This document shows positions 39,483-49,269 of a stretch of 64,000 nucleotides of DNA, piece by piece. This DNA comes from Pseudooceanicola nanhaiensis DSM 18065 (lineage in GTDB: Bacteria > Pseudomonadota > Alphaproteobacteria > Rhodobacterales > Rhodobacteraceae): assembly GCF_000688295.1 (NCBI RefSeq), contig NZ_JHZF01000014.1, positions 1 to 64,000 on the forward strand, given 5' to 3'. The position numbers and the translations under genes were made by a program. Position 1 is the stretch's first letter. The number at the start of each line of letters is the position of its first letter. A model generated the notes under the pieces. That model made no database searches. It saw only the letters and a list, made by a program, of their open reading frames with translations, and was not told the origin of the DNA.

Positions 39483-40352
39483 TTGGGCTACCGCCACGAC
39501 TTCACCGGACGGACCGACCGGATCCGCTCCACCGCGCCCGTGAAATGGCGCCTGCTCGACGGTCTGCTGGCCGCCTACTGGGAGGCGGAGGGCGAGGCCG
39601 ACGGACGCGGCTACTACGTCTCGGCCAATCCCCGGCTGAGCATCTTCCTGACCGACGTCTCCTCGATCGACGTCACCTCCGCGCAGCCGAGCCGCCCGAT
39701 GGCGCGCGCGATCTTCGTGCCGGCGGGCGTGGCGCTGCAGACCGTCTTCACCCGGCCGCTGGTGTTCTCGCATCTCGACATCCACATGGACATCGACTGG
39801 GCGGTGCGCTTCCTCGCCCCGGCGCTCGACCGCGCCTCGGCCGAAGCGCTGCTCGCGCGGCCCGTGGACCTGCACGACATCGGCGCGCTCGAACCCGTGG
39901 CGCGTCTGCTGGTGGACGAGCTGCAGGCCCCCGAGCGGCACGACCTCTACGCCGAAAACCTCGCGGGCAGTCTGGTCACCGGCCTGCTCGACATCGGCGG
40001 TCCCGCGCCCGAGCCGGGCAACGCGCGGCTGACGCAGGCACAACTGCGCCGGGTCGCGGACCGGTTCGAGGCGGGCGGCGGCCGGCGCCTGACGATCGCG
40101 CAGATGGCCGAGGCGGTGAACCTCTCGGAAAGCTGGTTCTCGCAGGTGTTCAAGAAGACGATGGGCGTCACGCCGCACCAGTGGCAGCTGACCCGCCGGA
40201 TCGAGATGTCGAAGCGGCTGCTGTCGGAAACCGGGCTGAGCGTCGCGGACGTCGCGGACCGGCTGGGCTTTGCCGATCAGGCGCACCTGACCAAGACCTT
40301 CCGGCAGGTGACGGGCGAGACGCCCGCCGCCTGGCGCCGGGCGCATCGCTAG
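39483..40352 (+). CDS. AraC family regulator of siderophore uptake
   Basis: The C-terminal 100 residues form an AraC-type double helix-turn-helix: RRLTIAQMAEAVNLSESWFSQVFKKTMGVTPHQW and LSVADVADRLGFADQAHLTKTFRQVTG. The N-terminal part resembles ligand-binding domains of PchR/YbtA-type regulators that sit by TonB receptor genes. No ATG is available; TTG 39483 or GTG 39540 are likely starts, and the N-terminus is uncertain. It lies next to the convergent TonB receptor and probably activates the iron cluster when its siderophore is present. Confidence 0.8.
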   Translation: MGYRHDFTGRTDRIRSTAPVKWRLLDGLLAAYWEAEGEADGRGYYVSANPRLSIFLTDVSSIDVTSAQPSRPMARAIFVPAGVALQTVFTRPLVFSHLDIHMDIDWAVRFLAPALDRASAEALLARPVDLHDIGALEPVARLLVDELQAPERHDLYAENLAGSLVTGLLDIGGPAPEPGNARLTQAQLRRVADRFEAGGGRRLTIAQMAEAVNLSESWFSQVFKKTMGVTPHQWQLTRRIEMSKRLLSETGLSVADVADRLGFADQAHLTKTFRQVTGETPAAWRRAHR

Positions 40353-40395
40353 GCGCTGATCGCCCCACCCGGCCGGACCCGGACGGGGCCTGCGC

Positions 40396-42540
40396 TTACC
40401 AGCTGTGCCGGAGCGCCGCCGAGATCGTGCGGCCGTTGTTGTAGTAATCCGCCGTCCCGCGTCCGACGACATATTGCTTGTCGAAGATGTTGCTGACGTT
40501 CACCGTCAGAGCGGTATCGGCGGTGATCCCGTAGGAGAAGCCCGCGTCGAGATAGACCTGCGTCGGGCTTTTCCCGTTGTCGTTGGTGACGTTGTAGTAA
40601 TAGGGCCCGACGATCCGCGCGCCGACACCGAAGTTCATGTCGCCCCGCGGGCCCGCGCCGGGCAGCTCGTAATTCACCCAGAGCGAGCCGATGTGGTTCG
40701 GCACCGTGGCGAATGCGTTGCCGTCCACCGTCGCGCCGCGGACGTTGCCGCGCACGTAGGCGGCGTCCTGATAGGCATAGCCGGCCGTCATGCTTACGTT
40801 GGCCGTCAGCTCTGCCTTCGCCTCCAGCTCGATCCCGCGCACGCGGGATTCGCCGATCGTCTGCCGTTCGATCGCGCCGCTCGGCAGGACCACCGGCACC
40901 ACCACGTTCTTCTTGGTCAGCTCGTAGGCCGAGGCGGTGAAGAGCGCGTTGTAGCTGTCGGGCTGGTACTTCACGCCGACCTCGTACTGCTCGCCGCGCT
41001 CGGGCTCGACCCCGATGGAGGGCGGGGCCACCGACTGCACGTAGCTGGCATAGGCCGAGACCTCGTTGGTGAGCTTGTAGGTCAGCGCCCCGCGGTAGGA
41101 GGTTTCCGAGAAGTCGCCCTGCGTCGTGACAGGCGTGCCGGTCGAGCTGTTCACGTTGGTGATGTCCAGCCAGTCCTGCCGGAGGCCGACCGTCGCCACC
41201 AGCCGGTCCGAGAAGGACAGGTTCTGCTGCGCGAAGATCGACTTCGTCGTGTAGTCGCTGGCCTGCACGCTGTAGGGCGCATAGCCCGTGGGCGCGCCGC
41301 TGTAGACCGGGTTGGTGACATCGATCTGCGTGTAGGCGCCGTAGAACGAGGACGAGGTGGTCGAGGCGTCGCGGAATTCGACCCCGGCCAGCGTGCTGCT
41401 GTCGATCGTGCCGAAGCTCGTGTCGTATTGCAGGATGGCGTTGCCGATCAGCTCTTCCGCAGTGCTGTCTCCGCCGAAATAGAACCGGTCCACCAGGTTG
41501 CCGACCCGCGCGGCATTGTCCGACAGGTAGACATAGCCGAAACCGTCGGTGAGATCGCTGTAGCGCAGGTTGGCGCGCAGGCTCAGCCCGTTGTCGAATT
41601 CGTGCTGCAGACCGGCCGAGACGGTCAGCCGCTCCACGTCGTGGTAGTTGAAATCGGGCTCGCCGAAGAAGAGCTCCCGGTCGTAGAGCCGGTCGAGCGG
41701 GTAGCCGCCGCTGTTCGGCGTGCCGTCCCGGTCGAGGTATTCGACGGCGAAGGTCAGCCTGGTCGCGGCGGTCGGCTCCCACGCGAGGCTGCCGAGCAGG
41801 AACCGCTCGTCATCGCGCGAGGCGTCGTATTCCAGTGCGCTGTCCTGGATCTTGCCGACGACGCGGTAGGCCAGCGTCTGGTTCTCGTCCAGCACGTCGC
41901 CGAAGTCGAAGCCCAGCTCCTTGTGGTCGTCGGTTCCGTAGCTGCCGTAGATCTCGCCGAACCGCTCGAACTTCGGCAGCTTGGTGACGAAGTTGACGGT
42001 GCCGCCCGGATCGGAGGTGCCGAAGAGGGTCGAGTTGCCGCCCTTCATCACCTCGAGCCGCTCGTAGGCATAGGGCTCCTCGCGCACGCCGCGCATGGAG
42101 CCCAGCGTCAGCCCGTCGCGGTAGGTCGAGGCCTGGAAGCCGCGGACGAGGTAGTAATCGTTGCGGTCGTCGGTCCCGTAGTAATCGGTGTAGATGCCCG
42201 AGCTGTATTGCAGCACCTCCTCCACGGTGTCGGCGTCGCGCTGCTCGATCTCCTTCTGGGTCACGACCGAGACCGAGGCGGGCGTGTCGAGGATGCTGGT
42301 GGCCACCTTGCCGCCCGTCCAGAGCTCCTTCGCCACCAGCGAAGTCGCGTCGTCATCGGCCTGCAGTCCGAGGTCCACGATGATCGGCGACAGCCGGTAG
42401 GTGCCCCCCGATCCCTCGCCGCCCTCCTGGGCGGCCGCGGCCAGCGGCAGGGCGATCAGGGCGGTGCTGCCCAGCAAGAGGCGGCTGAAGCGCGCGGGAC
42501 GGGACGGGCGACGGCGATGCGTCTGGGTGTCTGATACCAT
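40396..42540 (-). CDS. TonB-dependent siderophore receptor
   Basis: A 714-residue outer-membrane receptor. A signal peptide (ending AAAAQEGG) is followed by a plug domain with TASVSVVTQKEIEQRDADTVEEVLQ and the DYYLVRGFQASTYRDG segment, then a 22-strand barrel. It ends in the aromatic C-terminal signature ALRHSW. The barrel has GVKYQPDSYNALFTASAYELTKKNV, common in ferric-siderophore receptors such as FhuE/FpvA type. It is divergent from the binding-protein/permease operon over a 337-bp gap, giving coordinate control. Confidence 0.92.
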   Translation of the reverse strand: MVSDTQTHRRRPSRPARFSRLLLGSTALIALPLAAAAQEGGEGSGGTYRLSPIIVDLGLQADDDATSLVAKELWTGGKVATSILDTPASVSVVTQKEIEQRDADTVEEVLQYSSGIYTDYYGTDDRNDYYLVRGFQASTYRDGLTLGSMRGVREEPYAYERLEVMKGGNSTLFGTSDPGGTVNFVTKLPKFERFGEIYGSYGTDDHKELGFDFGDVLDENQTLAYRVVGKIQDSALEYDASRDDERFLLGSLAWEPTAATRLTFAVEYLDRDGTPNSGGYPLDRLYDRELFFGEPDFNYHDVERLTVSAGLQHEFDNGLSLRANLRYSDLTDGFGYVYLSDNAARVGNLVDRFYFGGDSTAEELIGNAILQYDTSFGTIDSSTLAGVEFRDASTTSSSFYGAYTQIDVTNPVYSGAPTGYAPYSVQASDYTTKSIFAQQNLSFSDRLVATVGLRQDWLDITNVNSSTGTPVTTQGDFSETSYRGALTYKLTNEVSAYASYVQSVAPPSIGVEPERGEQYEVGVKYQPDSYNALFTASAYELTKKNVVVPVVLPSGAIERQTIGESRVRGIELEAKAELTANVSMTAGYAYQDAAYVRGNVRGATVDGNAFATVPNHIGSLWVNYELPGAGPRGDMNFGVGARIVGPYYYNVTNDNGKSPTQVYLDAGFSYGITADTALTVNVSNIFDKQYVVGRGTADYYNNGRTISAALRHSW

Positions 42541-42877
42541 TGGTTACGGGTCCATCAATGTTCTGGGGTCCGAGGCTGGCGCGCAGGCCGGCCGGGGCCG
42601 GTGCTTGCTGGCGGTCCGGTTCACGCAGCGATCGCGCGGAAACGGGTCTGTCGACAGGGCAGCCTGCCGGGAATCGGCCGGGCGCTCTGGGATCGCGGCG
42701 AACATACACATGGCCCGGAGGCTGTATTGTATATTTCGACTGTTTTTGTCGGAAAACCCGGAAAGATCGGGTTTGCCTGCGGAAAATGGCATCGAGAGGG
42801 CCTCGTCCGCCTTGACGGAGCAAGGCTTAGATGGAAAGCCGACTAAAATACTTGCCTATGTCGCCGGAGGCACCGCC
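42541..42877. promoter_or_regulatory. Divergent promoter region of the iron-siderophore cluster
   Basis: 337 bp without a convincing gene, between the receptor (minus) and the binding protein (plus). AT-richer stretches near 42720-42760 and 42840-42860 are the likely promoter areas. I see no clear Fur or RirA palindrome, and the AraC binding site is not apparent. GGAGG at 42866-42870 serves the binding protein. Confidence 0.5.
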
Positions 42878-43873
42878 ATGCGCCCGTTCCAAGACCTCGC
42901 CCGCCCGCTCGCGGCACTCTTCCTGCTTGCCGTCACGCTCCTGCCCGCCGCCGCCTCGGCCGCGGATTTTCCCGTGACGGTCGAGCATGCCTTCGGCACC
43001 ACGACCATCCCGGCGCGGCCCGAACGCGTCGCGACCGTCGCCTGGGCCAATCACGAGGTCCCGCTGGCGCTGGGGATCGTGCCGGTGGGCTTCGCGCGGG
43101 CGAACTTCGGCGATGACGACGGCGACGGGGTGCTGCCCTGGGTCGCGGCCCGGCTCGAGGAGTTGGGCGCCGAGGTGCCGCCGCTCTTCGACGAGGGCGA
43201 CGGGATCGACTTCGAGGCGGTCGCGGCCAGCCGTCCGGACCTGATCCTCGCCGCCTATTCGGGCCTCTCGCGGGCCGAATACGACACGCTCAGCAAGATC
43301 GCCCCGGTGATCGCCTACCGCGACGGCCCCTGGTCCACCGACTGGCGCGAGATGATCCGCCTGAACGCCGCGGGGCTCGGGCGGTCGGAGGAGGGCGAGG
43401 CGCTGATCGCCGAGACCGACGCCCGGATCCGCGCGGCCGCCCGCGCCCATCCCGAGCTGGTCGGCAGGACGGCGATGTTCGTCACCCATCTCGACCTGCG
43501 CGACCTCAGCGTGATCCGGTTCTACTCGGCCAACGACAGCCGGGTGAAGTTCCTCGAGGACCTCGGCCTCACCTCGCCCGCGGCGGTGAAAGAGGCGACC
43601 GAGGCCGGGCGTTACAACGGCGAGATCAGCGCCGAGAAGATCGACCTCTTCTCGGACGTGGACATCGTGATCACCTACGGCGGCCGGGACCTGGCCGAAA
43701 CCGTGGCGCGGAACCCGCTCACCTCGCGGATGGAGACGGCCCGGACCGGCGCCTTCGTGCTTCTGGGCAACGATCCCCTCGGCACCGCCGCGAACCCCAC
43801 GCCGCTGTCGATCCCCTGGGTCCTCGACGATTACGTCGCACATCTCGCCGAAGCGGCGCGCAAGGCGGAATGA
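42878..43873 (+). CDS. Iron-siderophore ABC transporter periplasmic binding protein
   Basis: The 331-residue protein has a signal peptide (LAALFLLAVTLLPAAASA) and then FPVTVEHAFGTTTIPARPERVATVAW, the start typical of FecB/FepB-type proteins. GIDFEAVAASRPDLILAAYSGLS and the late VDIVITYGG strand are conserved. ATG 42878 lies seven bases after GGAGG. It receives ferric siderophore from the receptor and passes it to the FecCD permeases, whose gene starts four bases inside its own stop. Confidence 0.92.
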   Translation: MRPFQDLARPLAALFLLAVTLLPAAASAADFPVTVEHAFGTTTIPARPERVATVAWANHEVPLALGIVPVGFARANFGDDDGDGVLPWVAARLEELGAEVPPLFDEGDGIDFEAVAASRPDLILAAYSGLSRAEYDTLSKIAPVIAYRDGPWSTDWREMIRLNAAGLGRSEEGEALIAETDARIRAAARAHPELVGRTAMFVTHLDLRDLSVIRFYSANDSRVKFLEDLGLTSPAAVKEATEAGRYNGEISAEKIDLFSDVDIVITYGGRDLAETVARNPLTSRMETARTGAFVLLGNDPLGTAANPTPLSIPWVLDDYVAHLAEAARKAE

Positions 43874-44910
43874 CCGCCGCGATCGCGCCCGGTCCGACCG
43901 CGCAGGCGATCCTGCGCCGCCGCCGCGCCCGCGCGGGCTGGCTCGTGCTGGTGCTGCTCGCGCTGGCCGGGGCCGCGGTACTGTCGGTGGCGCTCGGCAC
44001 CCGCGATGTCGGCTGGAGCGCGATCCTGGCGGGCGTTCGCGGCGGCACGGACACCATCGCAGAGGCCGTCGTCGCGGTGAGGGTCCCGAGGACGGTGCTC
44101 GCGGCGCTGGCCGGCGCGGCGCTGGGGCTCGCCGGGGCGGTCATGCAGGGCGTCACCCGCAATCCTCTGGCCGACCCGGGGATCCTCGGCATCAACGCCG
44201 GCGCCGCGATGGCCGTGGTCATCGGCATCGCCTGGTTCGGGATGGTCCGGCTCGAGGCGTTTCTCTGGACCGCCATCCTCGGCGCCGGCCTGGCGGCGGG
44301 CTTCGTCTATGCCGTGGGCACGATGGGGCGGGGCGGAGCCACACCGCTGAAGCTCGCGCTCGCAGGGGCGGCCACCGCGATCGCCGCCTCGTCGTTCACC
44401 GTGGCGATCATCCTGCCGCGCAACGACATCGCCGGCGGGGTCCGGTCCTGGCAGGTCGGCGGTGTCGGCGGCGCCACGTGGGAGGCGATCCTCCCCTGCC
44501 TCCCGCTGCTCGCCGCGGGGTTCGTGCTGTGCCTCATCTCGGCGCGCAGCCTCAACCTCCTCGCGCTCGGGGACGAGGCGGCGGCGGGGCTGGGCGCCCG
44601 GGTGGCCTGGGCGCGTGCGTCGGCGGCGCTCGGCGCCGTCATGCTCTGCGGCGCGACCACGGCGATCTGCGGCCCGATCGGCTTCGTCGGCCTGGTGGTG
44701 CCGCACCTGTGCCGCCTGCTCATCGGGGTCGATCACCGCTGGCTGCTGCCCTTCTCGGCGCTCGCCGGGGCCATCCTGCTGATCCTCGCCGACGTGCTCG
44801 GCCGCATCGTCGCCCGACCGTCCGAGATGGACGTGGGCATCGTCACCGCCTTTCTCGGCGCGCCGGTCTTCATCTGGATCGTCCGCAAGCGGCGGGTGCG
44901 GGACCTGTGA
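43870..44910 (+). CDS. FecCD family iron-siderophore permease
   Basis: A 346-residue polytopic protein with about ten helices. It has the FecCD signatures RVPRTVLAALAGAALGLAGAVMQGVTRNPLADPGILGINAGAAM and, later, GFVGLVVPHLCRLLIG (coupling region with the G near the ATPase contact). An Arg-rich N-terminus (ILRRRRARAG) faces the cytoplasm. It overlaps the binding-protein gene and the second permease (TGATG). Confidence 0.92.
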   Translation: MTAAIAPGPTAQAILRRRRARAGWLVLVLLALAGAAVLSVALGTRDVGWSAILAGVRGGTDTIAEAVVAVRVPRTVLAALAGAALGLAGAVMQGVTRNPLADPGILGINAGAAMAVVIGIAWFGMVRLEAFLWTAILGAGLAAGFVYAVGTMGRGGATPLKLALAGAATAIAASSFTVAIILPRNDIAGGVRSWQVGGVGGATWEAILPCLPLLAAGFVLCLISARSLNLLALGDEAAAGLGARVAWARASAALGAVMLCGATTAICGPIGFVGLVVPHLCRLLIGVDHRWLLPFSALAGAILLILADVLGRIVARPSEMDVGIVTAFLGAPVFIWIVRKRRVRDL

Positions 44911-45953
44911 TGCACGCCGCGCCCGACAGCCTCGCGACCCGGGTCGCCGTGCTCCGCCGCCGCCGCGCCCGCGGCCGGACCCGGGCGGCCGGGGGGATGC
45001 TCCTCCTGCTGCTCGCCGGGCTGGCGCTGACCCTGAGCCTCGGCCAGTCGTTCACGCCGCCCGGAGACGTCCTGCGGGTGCTCGCGGGCGTCGAGGTCCC
45101 GGGCGCCAGCTTCACCGTGGGCGCGCTGCGGCTGCCGCGGGCCGTCCTGTCGATCCTTGCGGGCATGAGCTTCGGGCTCGGCGGCGTGGTCTTCCAGACG
45201 ATGTTCCGCAACCCGCTGGCAAGCCCGGACATCATCGGCATCAGCGCGGGGGCCAGCGCGGCGGCGGTCTTCGCCATCGTGCTGCTGGGCTGGTCCGGCA
45301 CCACGGTCTCGGTCCTTGCCGTGGCCGCCGGGCTCGGCGTGGCGGCGGCGATCTACCTGCTGTCCTGGCGCAACGGCGTGGCCGGGGCGCGGCTGATCCT
45401 CGTCGGCATCGGCATCGCGGCCATGCTGGAGAGCGTCATCGCCTACGTCCTGCTGCGCGCCCCCGCCTGGAGCCTGCAGGACGCGCTGCGCTGGCTGACC
45501 GGCAGCGTCAACGGGGCGACGCTGGAGCAGGCGCTGCCGGTGCTGCTGTCGCTGGCGCTCTTCGGCGGGCTCCTCCTCGCGCTGCGGGGATCGGCCGAGC
45601 TCATGCGGCTGGGTGACGACACCGCCGCGGCGCTTGGCGTGCCGCTGGCCCGGGACCGGGCGCTGATCGTGCTGGCGGCGGTCGGGCTGATCGCCGTGGC
45701 CACCGCCGTCACCGGGCCGATCGCCTTCGTTGCCTTCCTTTCGGGTCCGATCGCGCTGCGGATCACCGGGCCCGGCCGCGCGCCGCTGGTGCCGGCGGCG
45801 CTGACCGGGGCCCTGCTGGTGCTCGTCGCGGATTACGCGGGCCAGCACCTTCTGCCGGGCCGCTACCCGGTGGGCATCGTGACAGGCGCGCTCGGGGCGC
45901 CGTATCTCATCTACCTCATCATCCGGACGAACCGGACCGGAGGCCGACCATGA
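44910..45953 (+). CDS. Second FecCD family iron-siderophore permease
   Basis: The 347-residue partner permease has RLPRAVLSILAGMSFGLGGVVFQTMFRNPLASPDIIGISAGASA and AVTGPIAFVAFLSGPIALRI, the same family motifs. ATG 44910 shares one base with the upstream stop. The two permeases form the heterodimeric membrane channel. The ATPase begins four bases inside the stop. Confidence 0.92.
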   Translation: MHAAPDSLATRVAVLRRRRARGRTRAAGGMLLLLLAGLALTLSLGQSFTPPGDVLRVLAGVEVPGASFTVGALRLPRAVLSILAGMSFGLGGVVFQTMFRNPLASPDIIGISAGASAAAVFAIVLLGWSGTTVSVLAVAAGLGVAAAIYLLSWRNGVAGARLILVGIGIAAMLESVIAYVLLRAPAWSLQDALRWLTGSVNGATLEQALPVLLSLALFGGLLLALRGSAELMRLGDDTAAALGVPLARDRALIVLAAVGLIAVATAVTGPIAFVAFLSGPIALRITGPGRAPLVPAALTGALLVLVADYAGQHLLPGRYPVGIVTGALGAPYLIYLIIRTNRTGGRP

Positions 45954-46756
45954 CCATCCTTTCCGCCGCCGCACTGCAGGCCGGATACGGCGACCGGACC
46001 ATCCTGCGCGGGCTCGACTTCACCGTCCCGCCCGGCCGGATCACCGCCATCGTCGGCGCCAATGCCTGCGGCAAGTCCACGCTGCTGCGCTGTCTCGCAC
46101 GGCTGCTGCGGCCCGAGGCGGGCGAGGTCCAGCTCGACGGCCGCGCGCTGAACCGCTTCGGCGCGCGCGATCTGGCGCGGCGGCTCGGCCTCCTGCCGCA
46201 ATCCCCGATCGCGCCCGACGGGATCACCGTCGCCGACCTCGTGAGCCACGGGCGGCACCCGCATCAGGGCCTGCTCTCGCGCTGGAGCCCCGAGGACGAC
46301 CGCGCCGTGGCCCGCGCGCTCGAGGCCACCGGCATGGCGGACCTGGCCGAGCGCGACATCGACGCGCTGTCGGGCGGGCAGCGCCAGCGGGCGTGGATCG
46401 CGATGGCGCTGGCGCAGGAGACGGGGATCCTTCTGCTGGACGAGCCGACGACCTTCCTCGACATCTCGCACCAGGTCGAGGTGCTGGACCTGCTGGTCGA
46501 TCTCAACCGCAGCCGCGGAACGACCATCGTCATGGTGCTGCACGACCTCAACCTCGCCGCGCGCTACGCCGACCACCTCGTCGCGATGCTGGACGGGCGG
46601 ATCAGCGCCTCGGGGTCGCCGGAGGCGGTGCTGACCGAGGCGATGGTCGAAGAGGTCTTCGGGCTGAAGAGCCTGGTGATCCCCGATCCGACCTCGGGCA
46701 AGCCGATGATGCTGCCGCTCGGCCGGCACGGCATGAGGCGGGAGGTGGCGGAATGA
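45950..46756 (+). CDS. Iron-siderophore ABC transporter ATPase
   Basis: A 268-residue ABC ATPase with Walker A (GANACGKSTLL), Q loop (LPQSPIAPDGITV), signature (LSGGQRQRAWIAMALAQ) and Walker B (ILLLDEPTTFLD), all intact. The size and motifs match FecE/FepC. It energises the two permeases encoded upstream and overlaps the next gene by four bases. Confidence 0.93.
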   Translation: MTILSAAALQAGYGDRTILRGLDFTVPPGRITAIVGANACGKSTLLRCLARLLRPEAGEVQLDGRALNRFGARDLARRLGLLPQSPIAPDGITVADLVSHGRHPHQGLLSRWSPEDDRAVARALEATGMADLAERDIDALSGGQRQRAWIAMALAQETGILLLDEPTTFLDISHQVEVLDLLVDLNRSRGTTIVMVLHDLNLAARYADHLVAMLDGRISASGSPEAVLTEAMVEEVFGLKSLVIPDPTSGKPMMLPLGRHGMRREVAE

Positions 46757-47787
46757 GCGATCCGGTGCAGGCGAGCGCCCGCTACGACGGTCCGGTCTCG
46801 CACGACCTGATCCCGCAGGCCGCGGCCCATGCGCGCGAGGCCGAGCTGGCGGTCGAGGAGAGCGCCGATGCGATGGTCGTGCGCACGCCCGCCGCGGTGG
46901 TGGCGCTCGAACGCGACGCGTCGGGCCTGTCGCTCATCATCGACGCGGCGGATGCCGTCGCGCTGCAGCAGTTCCGGGAATACGTGCTCTACATCCTCGA
47001 CCACGTCGCGCCGGGCCTGACCCCGCGGATGGACTGGCTTGGCGAGATCGCCCGCAATACCGCGCCGCCCGGCTTCGCGCCCGCCACCGTGCGGCGGGTG
47101 TGGCGGGTGGCCCCCAGCTTCCTGCGGGTCGAACTGGAGAGCCCCGGCACGCGCCGCCTGGCCGAGGGGCGGGGGATGCACTTCTCGCTGCTCCTGCCGC
47201 CCGCGGGCCGGACGCCGGTCTGGCCGCGTCTGGACGACAACGGGCGGACGCTCTGGCCGCGCGATGCCGACAGCCTGCACCGGGCCGCCTACACCTTCGT
47301 CGATCTCGACCCCGCGGCGGGGCGCTTCACCTTCGACGTCTTCGAACATGACGGCGGGCGGACGACCGAATGGGCACGCCGCGCCCGGGCGGGCGATCCG
47401 GTGGGCGTCACCGGCCCGGGAAGCGGGGATTTCCCGCCCGGGCGCGACCTGCTGATCGCGGGGGACGAGACGGCGCTGCCGGCGATCCGCCGGATCCTCG
47501 CGCTCTCCGGCCCCGACCGCCGCGGCGACGTGCTGATCGAGGTGGGCAATGCGGAGGATATCTGCGAGATGCCGCGCCCCGAGGGCCTCCGGCTGAGCTG
47601 GCTGCTGCGCGCGCGGGGCGAGGCGCTCTGGGACCGGCTGGCCGGGATGAAGCCGCCCGCAGGTCCCGACCGCTACGTCTGGATCGCGGCCGAGAAGGAC
47701 CTGGTCCGCAAGGCCAAGGCCCGGTTCCGCGACACGCTGGGCGTCGGCCCGGACGAGGGCTATTTCGCCTATTACTGGACCGCCTAG
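46753..47787 (+). CDS. Siderophore-interacting protein (DUF2218 plus FAD reductase)
   Basis: The 344-residue protein has an N-terminal DUF2218-like part (about 20-95) and a C-terminal ferric-siderophore reductase of the ViuB/SIP type. The latter includes FAD-binding RRAYTFVDLDPAAG-like sequence around RAAYTFVDLDP and the NAD-like site LLIAGDETALPAIRRIL. It ends YFAYYWTA, a common SIP end. It reduces Fe(III) in the imported siderophore to release iron. Its TAG overlaps the stop of the convergent Lrp gene in a shared CTAG. Confidence 0.9.
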   Translation: MSDPVQASARYDGPVSHDLIPQAAAHAREAELAVEESADAMVVRTPAAVVALERDASGLSLIIDAADAVALQQFREYVLYILDHVAPGLTPRMDWLGEIARNTAPPGFAPATVRRVWRVAPSFLRVELESPGTRRLAEGRGMHFSLLLPPAGRTPVWPRLDDNGRTLWPRDADSLHRAAYTFVDLDPAAGRFTFDVFEHDGGRTTEWARRARAGDPVGVTGPGSGDFPPGRDLLIAGDETALPAIRRILALSGPDRRGDVLIEVGNAEDICEMPRPEGLRLSWLLRARGEALWDRLAGMKPPAGPDRYVWIAAEKDLVRKAKARFRDTLGVGPDEGYFAYYWTA

Positions 47788-48212
47788 CCCGCCACCGGGG
47801 CCAGCAGCAGGCAGCTCTGGCTGTTGAGCACGCCGGGCACCTCGCGGATCCGGCGCAGCACGAGGTCGAAATTGGCCAGCGTGTCGGTCCGGATCTCGAC
47901 CACGAGGTCCCAGGCACCGTTGGTCGCGTGGATGGTCGAGACCTCGGGGATTCGCGTCAGCGTGCGGATCACGTTGCGCGACAGGCTGCCCTGAAGCTCC
48001 ACCAGGGTGATCGCGCGGATGCCGCCCTCGACGTCGACGTCGGTCTCGACCGTGAAGCGGCGGATGCGCCCCTCGGCCACCAGCGCCTCCAGCCGGGTCC
48101 GGGCCGTGGTGCGCGAAATGCCGACGGTCTGGGCAAGCTGCGTGATCGACATCCGCGCATCGCCGCGCAGGGCCGAGATGATGGCGCGGTCGGTCTCGGG
48201 GAGGGATGGCAC
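47784..48212 (-). CDS. Lrp/AsnC family regulator
   Basis: The 142-residue regulator has the N-terminal helix-turn-helix DRAIISALRGDARMSITQLAQTVGISRTTARTRLEAL and a C-terminal RAM-type effector domain. GTG 48212 lies six bases after GGAG and gives the usual size; the longer upstream reading is unlikely. It is divergent from arginase and ornithine cyclodeaminase genes with about 125 bp between, the usual arrangement for an arginine- or ornithine-responsive activator of that operon. Confidence 0.9.
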   Translation of the reverse strand: MPSLPETDRAIISALRGDARMSITQLAQTVGISRTTARTRLEALVAEGRIRRFTVETDVDVEGGIRAITLVELQGSLSRNVIRTLTRIPEVSTIHATNGAWDLVVEIRTDTLANFDLVLRRIREVPGVLNSQSCLLLAPVAG

Positions 48213-48336
48213 GGAATTCTCCGTTCTGGTCAATATAGTGACCGGAACGATCAGACATTCTTTCAATATGGTCAAATCGTAAGTCGAATGCGCCGGCGGC
48301 CTGCGGCACGTTCCCCGTGTATTTCACGGAGGCGAG

Positions 48337-49269
48337 ATGTCACGAAGCTGCACCATCCTCGGCGCACCGGTCGAGACCGGCGCGTCGCAACCCGGCTGCC
48401 TGATGGGGCCGGCAAGCCTGAGAACCGCGGGGCTGCTCCCGGCGCTCGGCGCGCTCGGCTGGGACCTGCGCGACCTGGGCGACCTGTCGATCCCGCCGCA
48501 GGCGCCGCGGACCCATGCCAATCCCGCGATCCACCACCTGGCCGAAACCTGCGCCTGGATCGAGACGCTCGAGGCGGCGGCCTTCGACGCCGCGCAGGGC
48601 TGCGACCTGCCGATCTTCATGGGGGGCGACCATTCGCTCTCGGCCGGGACCGTCGCCGGGATGGCCCGCCACGCCGAAGCCGAGGGGCGGCCGCTGTTCC
48701 TGCTCTGGCTGGATGCGCATCCCGACCTGCACGGGCTCGACAGCACGGAAAGCGGCAACCTGCACGGCACGCCCGTCGCCTATGTCACGGGCCAGCCGGG
48801 CTTCGCGGCCTATCCGCCGCTCGCCGCCGCCGTGGCACCGGGCAATGTCTGCATGATGGGCATCCGGTCCGTCGATCCGGCGGAACACGCACGGATCGCG
48901 GAGCTGGGGATCGAGGTGCATGACATGCGCGCCATCGACGAGACCGGCGTGCTGCCGCCGCTCGAGGCGTTCCTCGAACACGTGCGGGCCGCGAACGGGA
49001 TGCTGCACGTCAGCCTCGACGTCGATTTCCTCGATCCCGGCATCGCCCCCGCTGTCGGCACCACCGTGCCCGGCGGCGCAACCTTCCGCGAGGCGCATCT
49101 GATCATGGAGGTGCTGGGCGAATCCGGGCTCGTCTCGGCGCTCGACCTCGTGGAGCTGAACCCCTTCCTTGACGAGCGCGGGCGCACCGCCTCTCTCATG
49201 GTCGAGCTTGCGGCCTCGCTGATGGGCCGCCGCGTGCTCGACCGTCCGACACGGAGCTTTGCCGCATGA
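48337..49269 (+). CDS. rocF: Arginase
   Basis: A 310-residue arginase with the manganese-binding motifs GGDHSLSAGT, DAHPDLHG and SLDVDFLDPGIAPAVG, and the conserved HGTPVAY region. It splits arginine into ornithine and urea. The next gene, four bases overlapping, takes ornithine to proline, so the pair routes arginine to proline. In DAHPDLHG the usual Asn/Thr-type residue after Asp is Leu-His; metal ligands are kept. Confidence 0.92.
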   Translation: MSRSCTILGAPVETGASQPGCLMGPASLRTAGLLPALGALGWDLRDLGDLSIPPQAPRTHANPAIHHLAETCAWIETLEAAAFDAAQGCDLPIFMGGDHSLSAGTVAGMARHAEAEGRPLFLLWLDAHPDLHGLDSTESGNLHGTPVAYVTGQPGFAAYPPLAAAVAPGNVCMMGIRSVDPAEHARIAELGIEVHDMRAIDETGVLPPLEAFLEHVRAANGMLHVSLDVDFLDPGIAPAVGTTVPGGATFREAHLIMEVLGESGLVSALDLVELNPFLDERGRTASLMVELAASLMGRRVLDRPTRSFAA